Shown piece by piece: positions 29,983 to 38,444 of a stretch of 64,000 nt of DNA; position 1 is the first letter of the stretch, and every line of letters begins with the position of its first letter. The DNA lies in contig PBMG01000020.1 of assembly GCA_002722565.1 (NCBI GenBank), forward strand, positions 116,110-180,109, in the 5' to 3' direction. The stretch is from Acidimicrobiaceae bacterium. Its GTDB lineage: Bacteria; Actinomycetota; Acidimicrobiia; Acidimicrobiales; Poriferisodalaceae. Under the pieces are notes generated by a model that was given only the letters and a program-made list of their open reading frames with translations, did not search any database and was not told where the DNA came from. The position numbers were made by a program, and so were the translations under genes.

Positions 29983-31850
29983 GGTCTTTGTGACTTTCTT
30001 CGTCGAGTGTCGATAAACCACCAGCCAGCTAGGAAGACAGCGGCCCCTACCGTGAGCCCCAGACCGACGCCAGTTGGGGTTGTCGCGCGAAGCGCAGCTT
30101 GGGCTTTCCCTACCATTAGTCCGCCGTTGGGGGAGTGAAGTTCAATCGAGATTGGGAAGGAACCCGAGCCAAGTGCTCTTAAGCGGAAGCGATGGGTTGT
30201 TACTCCAGGATCAAGAACAATTGTTGTGCTTTCACCGTCGTCAAAGTCTTCAACAGTTAATCGCTCACTAATGATCCGTAGTTCAACTCGCAGAGGAACG
30301 CTAGCTCTGTTCTGAAAGCTAAAAGGAACTAACGCTTTTTGTGAAGTCAACTGAATCGATTCGTCGGGCGGTATATCGACAAGACTTGTTTGTAACCGAA
30401 CCAGATCCACTATGGATTTCCAAAGGTCTCTTTGTTCTAGCTCAGAAACAGCACTGGACAAACTAAGTAATAGCTCGTCAGAGACTTGGTCGTAGTCTCT
30501 AGCGTCCTCGTCGCGCACCATTGAACGCAGAGCTTGTAAATGGCGGACAGCGTCGCGGTATTGGCTGAAGTCACGGTTCGTAGAAGCCACACGACTTTGA
30601 ACGCGAAATTGTTGCGGTTGGCCATTCTCCACCAAGAACGGAGTATTAACAGCTGAACTAGTGGGCAAAGGATCAAGCCATTCCAAATCCGTGACACCAG
30701 CCAGAAAGGCATTAGCAAAGTCGGGTCCTTGCCCGTTCCAGCCGAGAGCAACTGTTATTAGTGGTTTCGATTGGTCATTTAAGGCGATAGTTGCGAGATG
30801 CGATAAGACCCGGTGCGCAGCGCTTGAGGGAGTGTCGTGAGGTTGAGAAGGGGCCAGATCATCTATTACTAGGCCTCTCATTGTTGAAGAATTAGTTACA
30901 AGTTCAACCGTCCCCCGAGGACTTTCTTTCGGGATTGGCGACAAAGAAACAGGATGCACTACTGCTTCCCGTATTCCGCGGGCCCAACGAACCTCAAGTT
31001 GTGTTTCGTCAGCACGTTCATGACCAACCCACAAAGTGGTGGGAGCAAGTTCACCGAATTGCTTTAGCTGGTCTGAGCCCAGTTCTAGAAGTGATGAAAC
31101 TTCGGCCGCCAGACCGGCTCCTAGTAATGAGGCCTCGTTAATTGGAACAATAGGATTTCTGATGATCTCGTAGTTTTGCGAAGCAAACTGCAAAAGCGAT
31201 GAAGCTAATAAATAACTCTCCGCTGAACCTGCGTGAAAGCTAAGGGACACCGGAACCGAAAGATGAGAATCAAGCATTTCTGCCCAGTCGGTCAACGATG
31301 CTGGCTGACCAGTTGAAGAAGTACTAGGAGTGTCGAGATTAGCGATGATCGCTATGCGTAGTTTCTCTAACGGGGTACTTCCTACCCGGATTAAATGTGT
31401 TGAAATCTTGCCGATCAGTTCCTGGTTTACAGTCCGCATTTCGATGCTGATGGGATAAATTCCTGGCCTAGCGATGCGGGTTCCAGTCTCTCCAGAATCT
31501 GTAATGGGGAGTTTTATCTTTGCGAGGCCCCAAGGATTGGGGTTGAGTTCCACCACATCAAAGCTGATGGAGGTGAGTACGCCGCCCAAATTTTTTCCAA
31601 CTGTCGAATCAAGAAACTGAAGTTCGTCGGTCACTGGTTCATGGATTGTGACTGTGATCTGATCGCCGTTAGTGACCACCCCTGGGAGTTGAAGATCGAG
31701 TTCAAATATTTCCCCGACTCGAGTTGTAGAAGATTGATGAACGATTTGCATTCCACCAGCACCTATTTCAGATGCATCTAAGGCGTTAGCAACACCGATT
31801 AAGGCTCCCAGACCAATCAGTAAGGTTGTTAATAACCTGGAGATTTTCAT
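29979..31850 (-). CDS. DUF6049-like secreted and membrane-anchored protein
   Basis: A 623-residue protein. It has an N-terminal signal peptide (MKISRLLTTLLIGLGALIG), a long extracytoplasmic region rich in beta strands, and a C-terminal membrane anchor (TPTGVGLGLTVGAAVFLAGW followed by a short RRRK tail). It corresponds by position, size and topology to the DUF6049 protein encoded next to mviN in mycobacteria (Rv3909). The start at 31850 forms an ATGA overlap with the upstream GNAT gene; a frame extension to 31865 is possible. It is presumed to act with MurJ at the cell surface, but its role is not known. Confidence 0.75.
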   Translation of the reverse strand: MKISRLLTTLLIGLGALIGVANALDASEIGAGGMQIVHQSSTTRVGEIFELDLQLPGVVTNGDQITVTIHEPVTDELQFLDSTVGKNLGGVLTSISFDVVELNPNPWGLAKIKLPITDSGETGTRIARPGIYPISIEMRTVNQELIGKISTHLIRVGSTPLEKLRIAIIANLDTPSTSSTGQPASLTDWAEMLDSHLSVPVSLSFHAGSAESYLLASSLLQFASQNYEIIRNPIVPINEASLLGAGLAAEVSSLLELGSDQLKQFGELAPTTLWVGHERADETQLEVRWARGIREAVVHPVSLSPIPKESPRGTVELVTNSSTMRGLVIDDLAPSQPHDTPSSAAHRVLSHLATIALNDQSKPLITVALGWNGQGPDFANAFLAGVTDLEWLDPLPTSSAVNTPFLVENGQPQQFRVQSRVASTNRDFSQYRDAVRHLQALRSMVRDEDARDYDQVSDELLLSLSSAVSELEQRDLWKSIVDLVRLQTSLVDIPPDESIQLTSQKALVPFSFQNRASVPLRVELRIISERLTVEDFDDGESTTIVLDPGVTTHRFRLRALGSGSFPISIELHSPNGGLMVGKAQAALRATTPTGVGLGLTVGAAVFLAGWWFIDTRRRKSQRP

Positions 31851-32551
31851 GGGTTGCCGTTCCATCTCAGTACAGCAAGTCCATCACGTTTCTTAATGAA
31901 TCCCATGGATTCATATAGTGATAGGGCGGCAAAATTATTGACTTGGGTATTGACTAACAATTCCCGTACAAAGCGTTTACGGGACCACTGAAGGGAATCG
32001 GCGACTAGAGATCTACCAACGCCCAGTCTTTGGTGACCGGGGTCAACTGCTAGGCGTTGGAGAAAGGCCATCCGGCCTGACCGTCCAGTTATAGCGAAAC
32101 CCAACGCGGTGTCAGTAGCGTCCATTCGAACTCTGGTTTTCGGAGTAGCAGCGAGGGCTTCAGCGAGAGCCGAAGTATCAAATTGCCAAAAAGTCGAGAA
32201 AGCTGCGTTGTCTAGTTCCAGAACAGTTGCCCAATCTGAACGGCGAACCCTGCGGGTAGGACGTGTCGGAAAGTCGATCGGTTTATCAAAGTTATGAGCT
32301 AGGAGAGAAAGTTCTTCGTGAAGGTTAAATCCTAGATCCATAAAGAAACGCTGTTCATTAGGACCCAATGCCGACGTAAATATCTCCTGAATTCCATTTG
32401 TTCTGAGTATTTTGATTTCACGCAAAACTTGTGTCTTTAAGAGCTTTTGTGAGGGAAACAACGGAGTTATATGCGCGGTTGAGTTATTAGTCTGACTTAT
32501 GCGGACGCGTAGGCCGTTTGTGCTCCACCGGAGCGGATGGTCTGAGGACAC
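31847..32551 (-). CDS. GNAT family N-acetyltransferase
   Basis: A 234-residue acetyltransferase. The C-terminal half holds the acetyl-CoA-binding motif A, RLAVDPGHQRLGVGRSLV, followed by VNTQVNNFAALSLYESMGF, which resembles RimI-type enzymes. The N-terminal 90 residues are more divergent and may form a second, non-catalytic GNAT-like fold. The target is unknown. It is the first gene of the DUF6049-murJ-degV-pseudokinase transcript, where mycobacteria have a Nudix gene. Confidence 0.85.
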   Translation of the reverse strand: MSSDHPLRWSTNGLRVRISQTNNSTAHITPLFPSQKLLKTQVLREIKILRTNGIQEIFTSALGPNEQRFFMDLGFNLHEELSLLAHNFDKPIDFPTRPTRRVRRSDWATVLELDNAAFSTFWQFDTSALAEALAATPKTRVRMDATDTALGFAITGRSGRMAFLQRLAVDPGHQRLGVGRSLVADSLQWSRKRFVRELLVNTQVNNFAALSLYESMGFIKKRDGLAVLRWNGNP

Positions 32552-32619
32552 GGACCCCTCCCTGTACCGAAGTTATAGGGGTGAATTGGCCTCAAGTGGT
32601 CGCGCGGACCCAATAAGAC

Positions 32620-33102
32620 TTATCCAGCTAGACGAGTCTCTACATGCTCTAATGCCTCGTCCTCAGTCACATCCATACTGATTGAAAGCTCAGAAATCAA
32701 AATTTGACGAGATTTGTCAAGCATGGACTTTTCTCCAGCAGACAGACCTTTAGCGGATTCGCGTAACGCGAGGTTTCTAACTACTTCAGCCACCTGGTAA
32801 ATATCGCCAGATTTTAGTTTTTCTTGATGATTTTTAAAGCGACGACTCCAGTTAGCTGGCTCGCGAATGTCCTTCTTCGCTAAGAGCTCGAACAGGTCTT
32901 CAACATCATCTTCATCAATGGGAGGTCTCATGCCAACCGAGTCGGCCATGTCAGCAGGTACTGAAAGAGTCAAATCACCATGAGCTGTTTCAAGCACTAG
33001 GTATTCTCGCTCTTCACCGAACGCTTTCCGCTTCTCTCGAGCGGTAATAAGGGCTGCGCCATGATGGGGGTAAATCACTCGGTCGCCGAGGTCAAACTTC
33101 AT
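32620..33102 (-). CDS. carD: CarD-family transcriptional regulator
   Basis: A 160-residue RNA polymerase-binding regulator that stabilises open promoter complexes at rRNA and other promoters. The N-terminal RNAP-interacting domain begins MKFDLGDRVIYPHHGAALI and the C-terminal helical DNA-binding part contains NWSRRFKNHQEKL. The frame is open 27 codons further upstream, but the family begins at the ATG at 33102, which I use. Confidence 0.93.
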   Translation of the reverse strand: MKFDLGDRVIYPHHGAALITAREKRKAFGEEREYLVLETAHGDLTLSVPADMADSVGMRPPIDEDDVEDLFELLAKKDIREPANWSRRFKNHQEKLKSGDIYQVAEVVRNLALRESAKGLSAGEKSMLDKSRQILISELSISMDVTEDEALEHVETRLAG

Positions 33103-33272
33103 GCCCACTCCGTCAAACTTTGATTCCCGGCCCAAGGTGGAATCCGGGCCTCTTAGGTTGCCAGGACTAGAACCGATCTCCAACCAGTTAGTCGAAGATA
33201 TCTCTGAGTAATTTTATATCCGATGATAAATACGGCCGGCTTTGTCTCTTGACGAAGCTACGGTTTCTTTTC

Positions 33273-34517
33273 ATGGATGGCATCGCTCAATCCGATCGCG
33301 ATGACCTAGATCAGCGTGTCGGAAGCCTAAGTGAACTCTATAAGGCTGCTGGCTTTAGTTTTTTTCTTGTCGGTGGTGTTGTAAGAGATCTGTTTTTAGG
33401 GACACGCAGCGGCGATATAGACATCACTACTGATGCTCTTCCAGAACAAACAACTCTAATTCTGGACGATTGGGCAGACACGGTCTGGGATCAAGGTGCA
33501 CGCTTTGGAACCATCGGAGCTCGCCGTGGTGGTCTAGTCGTAGAGGTCACAACACATCGTTCAGAGCAATACGAAGAGGCGTCTCGTAAGCCACGGGTCC
33601 AATTCTCAAAGACAATTGAAGACGATCTTGCTCGAAGAGATTTCACCATCAATTCGATCGCAATAGAGCTTCCTTCTTGGCAGATAACTGATCCCTTTAA
33701 TGGGCGGGAACATCTAAATCAAGGTTTGCTGCGAACACCTTTAAGTCCTGAAATAGCTTTTTCAGAAGATCCTTTAAGAATGTTGCGTGCAGCGCGCTTT
33801 ATATCTCGCTACCAATTGGCTCCGGATCGAGAAGTCGAAGAGGCAATCATTGAGATAGCGCCGCGTCTGGCAATTGTTTCTAAAGAACGCATCAATGATG
33901 AAATGACGAAATTTTTGCTGGTCGATAAACCGGGTGCAGGGATTTCGTTTCTTCAGCGCACCGGCCTGCTCGCGCAAATTTTCTCAATCTCTGTAGATTT
34001 TCAAGCCATCCAACCACATGCACTTGATCTGATTTCGTGTGATCTAGGGATGCGTTGGGCAGCGTTGTTATGGCCAATTACGGAGGAAGTGGGGCAGACG
34101 CGCGCAGTCTTGAACCAGCTGAAGGTGCCAAAAACAGTCATATCCCAAGTGGTTGGTATTCTGACAGCAACACAACATTTGGCTGATGCTATAGATGTGC
34201 AGCCCTCAGCCATTCGGCGGTTATTGCATCAGACTCGTCCAAATACTGTTCAGGCAGCGGCCGTGTTAGAGGCTTATCGACAAACCCCGTCAGATGAACT
34301 TTCGTCAGCAATCCGTCAGCTCGAAGCCGAAGAGGGTGGAGAGGATTTTGTTGTTCCTCTCGACGGGTTTGAAGTTGCTGAACTAATAGAGCAGCAAGGG
34401 CCTGCGGTCGGAGTAATGCTGAGTCGCTTAATGGAATACCGACTCGACTTTGGTCCTATTTCCAAACAAGAAGCAATCAATCTGGTTTTGAATTGGAAGA
34501 TTAGGGAAGAGGGATGA
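33273..34517 (+). CDS. CCA tRNA nucleotidyltransferase / poly(A) polymerase family
   Basis: A class II nucleotidyltransferase of 414 residues from the ATG at 33273; a TTG at 33249 is an alternative start. The catalytic head shows FLVGGVVRDLFLG and DIDITTDALP with the two metal-binding Asp, then RRDFTINSIAIELP. It corresponds to pcnA of mycobacteria in the same place relative to murJ. The C-terminal region corresponding to the HD phosphohydrolase lacks the HD motif: the position of ALLHDIGKP reads ALLWPITEE. It should still add CCA, which is needed here because three of the four complete tRNA genes do not encode it. Confidence 0.9.
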   Translation: MDGIAQSDRDDLDQRVGSLSELYKAAGFSFFLVGGVVRDLFLGTRSGDIDITTDALPEQTTLILDDWADTVWDQGARFGTIGARRGGLVVEVTTHRSEQYEEASRKPRVQFSKTIEDDLARRDFTINSIAIELPSWQITDPFNGREHLNQGLLRTPLSPEIAFSEDPLRMLRAARFISRYQLAPDREVEEAIIEIAPRLAIVSKERINDEMTKFLLVDKPGAGISFLQRTGLLAQIFSISVDFQAIQPHALDLISCDLGMRWAALLWPITEEVGQTRAVLNQLKVPKTVISQVVGILTATQHLADAIDVQPSAIRRLLHQTRPNTVQAAAVLEAYRQTPSDELSSAIRQLEAEEGGEDFVVPLDGFEVAELIEQQGPAVGVMLSRLMEYRLDFGPISKQEAINLVLNWKIREEG

Positions 34518-34530
34518 CTACGCTGCCAGT

Positions 34531-34920
34531 GTGCAATTTGTGCCGCACCTGGTGAAGTCCGATCTGACAAGAGGATCAGGAGAAGTTGATTACCGGCTTC
34601 AACGCCGACGCTTGCTCAGCGATATTGACAGAGGGCTGGTTGACCGGGCCGAAGCCTGTGACATACATCCGGAGCTGCTTCGTGTTGCCCGCAACGCGGC
34701 ACCCAAAAGCGGCGAGGACTGCCCTTTGTGTCTCAAAGAAGATATTCGTTTAGTTGCCTATGTTTTTGGACCAAGGCTAGGGGCGGGCGGAAAGTGCGTT
34801 ATTTCTGATGCAGAGCTTCAACGGATAAGTCAACGTCAGGGAAAATTTGTCTCATACGAAGTAGAAGTTTGTGCCAGCTGTGGATGGAATCACCTCCTTC
34901 GACGGTATCCACTTGAGTGA
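34531..34920 (+). CDS. DUF5318 zinc-ribbon-like protein
   Basis: A 129-residue protein with a basic helical N-terminus (VDYRLQRRRLLSDIDRG) and two cysteine pairs, CPLC and CASC, about 44 residues apart, which suggests a zinc ribbon. It matches the actinobacterial DUF5318 family, usually found upstream of a PBP and rpsF as here. Three in-frame GTG codons (34531, 34540, 34552) could be the start. No function is established. Confidence 0.7.
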   Translation: MQFVPHLVKSDLTRGSGEVDYRLQRRRLLSDIDRGLVDRAEACDIHPELLRVARNAAPKSGEDCPLCLKEDIRLVAYVFGPRLGAGGKCVISDAELQRISQRQGKFVSYEVEVCASCGWNHLLRRYPLE

Positions 34921-35018
34921 GCTTTGGTTAACTGCGGCAGAGTAGAGGGATTCCCATCGGTACTCTCCCTGATTGAGGACTGTCGCCAAGAAATTAATGT
35001 TGGAGCACTGTCGGGTAA

Positions 35019-36539
35019 ATGTCGGGTCCAGTTGTCGAAGAGCCAGGGTCAAGCCCCAGATTTAGTTGGTGGATTTGGCTGTACCTATTGTTAGTCACCT
35101 TGATCTTTAGTTGTGGCATGTTGGTGCGAACGGTTGGCGCTTCAACAGATCTTTCCAGCCTGAGCTCTGATAACAATGCGGCGGTATACGACCGCCATGG
35201 TCTTCAATTAGGTCTTTTCCACCCAGAAACAAACATGGTGCCTGTCACGTTAGAAACGATGGCGCCAATTTTGATTGACGCAGTCTTAGTGAGTCTTGAT
35301 CCTGATTATCTGGCGGCAGACAGAATTGGAGTCTGGCCTCTGGTGCGGCCCGTACTCACGGGCGACTTTGCTAATGACCCAGCGTCTATAACCCAGCTCT
35401 ACCTGAGATTAGAAGACAGAACTCCGAACTCAAGAAGGATGGCGCTACAAGAAGCTTCAAAAGTTATTCATCTTGAACGGACATATCCGCGAGAAGCTTT
35501 ACTTGAGCAATATCTGTCACGAGTGCCCCTAGGCAGAAACGCATTTGGAGTAGAAGCAGCCTCAATTAGTTGGTTTGGTGTCAGTTCCAGAGATCTTGAG
35601 ATAGGTCAAGCTGCTTATCTAGCTGCCCAAATGGCGAAAACAGATCTGGCTCCGAACCCAGGTAATTCGGCCCTGACAATTCTTACTCGACTTTACGAAG
35701 CGGGCATGGTTACCGAAGAGGAGTACCTCCATCATCGTAAAATCTTGAGTGATGGCCTTCGTTTTAGCGACATCCCCGAAACTGATATAAACCCTGCGGT
35801 TTCAGGTGTTGGTTTGATGCCAGCTTTAGAACGAATATATGACGAACTATCGGATCATTACGGGAGAGAGCTTGTAATCAAAGGAGATTTTGCAGTCGTT
35901 TCCACAGTTGATCTGGAACTTCAATTGAGAATTGCTGAAATTGCGGACGAAGTAGCTGAGTCTTCTTTATCGCGACAAGTAGCCGTTGTCATTTTGGATG
36001 ATCGAAACCAACTTCGCGCTAGTTACAGCACAGGCGGTTTTTCAGTCGAAGATATTCAGCTGGGGTCTTCACGCGATGTTGGATGGTCATCTGACCTGAT
36101 AGAGCATGGTCTTTTCAGTGAAACCGCTGAAGTTTCATTGGTCCAGCTAGCAGAACTGCACTCTGTCTTAGCCCGGAAGGGTATTAAATTCCGAACCCAC
36201 GCAGTGCTTGAGACATTTGACACCTCTGGAGAACAAGTCGATCGCTTTAGCCATGAAGAGATACAAATATTTGATTCTCAAAAAATTTCAGAATTGAGTA
36301 AGCAACTGGACGACCTCTCGACCATCGACAAGAAAATAGGTCCTTCAGAAGGTCAGATCAGGGTTCAAGGTAAAAAGGGCTTTGATGTTGAAGAAGGGAT
36401 GGCTTGGTACGGGGGAACTAGTAGACGTTTCGGCGTCGCGCTATGGGTGAGTGATTCACCAGGACAACCAACCGAAAAATTTGTTGGAGTTGACCGAGTT
36501 GCGGGCCGCATCTTTAGCGAATTACATCGTGACGACTGA
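35019..36539 (+). CDS. Class A PBP (PonA-like) homologue lacking catalytic residues
   Basis: A 506-residue protein in the position of actinobacterial ponA before rpsF. It has a cytoplasmic tail, a membrane helix at about 17-38, a GT51-like region at about 75-235, and a transpeptidase-like region at about 315-500. The GT51 scaffold is clear (SITQ at 123-126; then YLSRVPLGRNAFGVEAAS), but the EDxxFxxHxG motif reads LDPDYLAADRIG at 93-104, so the first catalytic Glu is gone. In the transpeptidase region no SxxK is visible. The KTGT box reads GKKGFD at 451-456, although the downstream AWYGG and ALWVSD strands are conserved. It is probably a non-enzymatic wall protein. Confidence 0.7.
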   Translation: MSGPVVEEPGSSPRFSWWIWLYLLLVTLIFSCGMLVRTVGASTDLSSLSSDNNAAVYDRHGLQLGLFHPETNMVPVTLETMAPILIDAVLVSLDPDYLAADRIGVWPLVRPVLTGDFANDPASITQLYLRLEDRTPNSRRMALQEASKVIHLERTYPREALLEQYLSRVPLGRNAFGVEAASISWFGVSSRDLEIGQAAYLAAQMAKTDLAPNPGNSALTILTRLYEAGMVTEEEYLHHRKILSDGLRFSDIPETDINPAVSGVGLMPALERIYDELSDHYGRELVIKGDFAVVSTVDLELQLRIAEIADEVAESSLSRQVAVVILDDRNQLRASYSTGGFSVEDIQLGSSRDVGWSSDLIEHGLFSETAEVSLVQLAELHSVLARKGIKFRTHAVLETFDTSGEQVDRFSHEEIQIFDSQKISELSKQLDDLSTIDKKIGPSEGQIRVQGKKGFDVEEGMAWYGGTSRRFGVALWVSDSPGQPTEKFVGVDRVAGRIFSELHRDD

Positions 36540-36718
36540 ATATGTAACCAATAATGGTTAGCTTTCTTTGAGGATAGTTTTGGTGGGTTTCGTCGCTTTA
36601 ACCAATACGGTGTACCGGTTAACGGTGTGCGAATTAGCACTTTATTCCGTTGCAGAAATCTAACAACCCCTGCCCCATGCGGGGCCCCGGGTAACCCGGG
36701 TCCGAAGGAGGAAATGGC
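36540..36718 (+). promoter_or_regulatory. rpsF leader with two hairpins (possible S6:S18 autoregulatory element)
   Basis: A 179-base non-coding leader. Near its end GCCCC-atgc-GGGGC (36672-36685) and CCCGGG-taa-CCCGGG (36686-36700) form adjacent perfect hairpins, followed by TCCGAAGGAGG, which includes the rpsF ribosome binding site. Leaders of rpsF operons in many bacteria fold into an S6:S18-binding motif with a conserved CCG. The match here is suggestive only. An upstream inverted repeat TTAACC...GGTTAA occurs near 36597-36620. Confidence 0.4.
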
Positions 36719-37060
36719 GTGCGCGCATACGAACTCATGGTTATCCACGATGGAGACCTTGACGATGTTCAAGTTCAGGACGAACTGAAAGATCTACGCA
36801 GCCGGATTGAAGAAGTAGGCACCATCGCCGAAGTAGATTTTTGGGGACGTCGCCGTTTTGCCTATGAGATTGATCATAAAACCGAGGGCTACTACTCAGT
36901 GATCGAACTAACCGCAGAGGGTGGGGCAATGGACCCAGTAGAACGTGCTCTGCGTATCGCAGACAGCGTTGTTCGACATAAGCTAATCCGTCTGCCGGAT
37001 GATGAGGCTGCTCGGCGTGGCTTATTAGCTGGGCCTGCACCAGCAAATGACAATCAATAA
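36719..37060 (+). CDS. rpsF: 30S ribosomal protein S6
   Basis: S6, 113 residues, with MRAYELMVIHDGDLDD at the start and WGRRRFAYEIDHKTEGYY in the core. Translation starts at a GTG preceded by AGGAGG six bases upstream. It is the first gene of rpsF-ssb-rpsR-rplI. Confidence 0.97.
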   Translation: MRAYELMVIHDGDLDDVQVQDELKDLRSRIEEVGTIAEVDFWGRRRFAYEIDHKTEGYYSVIELTAEGGAMDPVERALRIADSVVRHKLIRLPDDEAARRGLLAGPAPANDNQ

Positions 37061-37074
37061 CTCGGGGGAATGAA

Positions 37075-37521
37075 ATGGCTTTCGATAACAATGTTGTGCT
37101 CGTAGGAAACGTAACTCGCGATCCTGAACTTCGATTTACTCAAGGTGGAGCTGCTGTATGTAGCTTTGGTCTTGCTTGGAATCAGCGGTCGCAACAAGGT
37201 GAAGACAAAGCTCACTTCTTTGATATTTCTTGCTGGAGAGATCTAGCGGAAAATGTGGCGGAGTCTGTGACCCGAGGTATGCGGGTGGTCGTGTACGGCA
37301 GACTGGATTACCGAACCTGGGATGGACAAAACGGCGAGAAAAGATCGGCAGTGCAAATCGTCGCTGACGAAGTAAGCCCAAGCATTAAATGGGCAACTGC
37401 TCAGGTAAGCAAAAACGAACGCGGGGGAGGCGGCCCTTCGCAATCCCCACAGCCCAATTCACCAAATACCGGCTCTGATTTTGGAGCTGGATACGAAATT
37501 CCTGATGAGGAGCCCTTCTAA
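37075..37521 (+). CDS. ssb: Single-stranded DNA-binding protein
   Basis: SSB, 148 residues. The OB fold runs over about 1-110 ([37 protein letters not shown]). A Gly/Ser/Pro-rich linker follows, with the acidic C-terminal tip DEEPF used for partner binding. The stop overlaps the rpsR start (TAATG). Confidence 0.97.
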   Translation: MAFDNNVVLVGNVTRDPELRFTQGGAAVCSFGLAWNQRSQQGEDKAHFFDISCWRDLAENVAESVTRGMRVVVYGRLDYRTWDGQNGEKRSAVQIVADEVSPSIKWATAQVSKNERGGGGPSQSPQPNSPNTGSDFGAGYEIPDEEPF

Positions 37522-37958
37522 TGGCGGGTAAGAAAAAGCAACCGCGTATGAGCGCGAAAGACATGAGGAAGCCTCGAAAAAAGAAGGTCAGTCCAATTGT
37601 CAAGGACAAGATTGAGTACGTCGACTACAAGGACGTGAACCTTCTACGGGCGTTTATCTCTGATCGCGCGAAAATCCGAGGACAACGAGTGTCGGGTAAT
37701 AATCGCCAACAGCAGCGCGAAGTCGCGAAAGCTATAAAGCTTGCTCGTGAGTTAGCACTGATTCCTTATCACCAGCGAGTTGTTACTCAGCGCAAGGGTG
37801 ACCGCCGCCGGGGGCGCCCTGATCGAGACGATTCACGTTCGGAGAGCATGAGCGATGAAACGATGCCAGAAATGGAAATCGAAGAGTTTGCTGACTTAAC
37901 CGAAGATGCAAATACTGAAATGGTTGAAGAGACGATGGAGGAGGTAGTCAGCGAATGA
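37521..37958 (+). CDS. rpsR: 30S ribosomal protein S18 with long acidic C-terminal tail
   Basis: S18 core at about residues 24-92 ([38 protein letters not shown]). The protein is 145 residues, against about 75-90 for most bacterial S18. A basic segment ([14 protein letters not shown]) is followed by a tail of about 35 residues containing 15 Asp/Glu. A GAGGAG before the ATG and the TAATG overlap with ssb support the start, and the four-base overlap with rplI shows that the extended reading frame is the real one. Confidence 0.93.
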   Translation: MAGKKKQPRMSAKDMRKPRKKKVSPIVKDKIEYVDYKDVNLLRAFISDRAKIRGQRVSGNNRQQQREVAKAIKLARELALIPYHQRVVTQRKGDRRRGRPDRDDSRSESMSDETMPEMEIEEFADLTEDANTEMVEETMEEVVSE

Positions 37959-38404
37959 AAGTAATCCTCCGATCAAACGTAGAAGGTGTCGGTAACACCG
38001 GCGACCTAGTTGATGTCGCTAGCGGCTACGCGCAGAACTTCCTAGTGCCAAAGGGTCTCGCTATGAGAGCGACTGAAGGCGCAGCCAATCAAGCTGAAGC
38101 TATGAGACGTTCGCAAGACCTCCGAGATGTTAAAGAGCGAGAGGGTGCAGAGCAATTAGGACAGCAATTGCTGGCCCAAACAATCTCAATTCAAGCTCGC
38201 GTCGGACAAGATGATCAGCTTTATGGTTCGGTTACGACCAGCGAAATAGCTGAGGCAGTGCAGTCGCAAACTGGGATTGAGTTAGATCGTAGAAACATGT
38301 CGCTTGAAGAGCCAATTCGAAGCGTCGGCGTCCATCAGGTTGAGATGCGTTTGCATTCAGATGTAAAGATCCAGATAACTGTTGACGTCAGCCCTGTTGA
38401 TTGA
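37955..38404 (+). CDS. rplI: 50S ribosomal protein L9
   Basis: L9, 149 residues, with the N-terminal rRNA-binding domain [20 protein letters not shown] and [13 protein letters not shown], a connecting helix, and a C-terminal domain ending in [16 protein letters not shown]. It overlaps rpsR by four bases. Confidence 0.97.
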   Translation: MKVILRSNVEGVGNTGDLVDVASGYAQNFLVPKGLAMRATEGAANQAEAMRRSQDLRDVKEREGAEQLGQQLLAQTISIQARVGQDDQLYGSVTTSEIAEAVQSQTGIELDRRNMSLEEPIRSVGVHQVEMRLHSDVKIQITVDVSPVD

Positions 38405-38444
38405 AGTCCTGATAGATAATTAGGTATTGCTTTGGGGGGGGACC

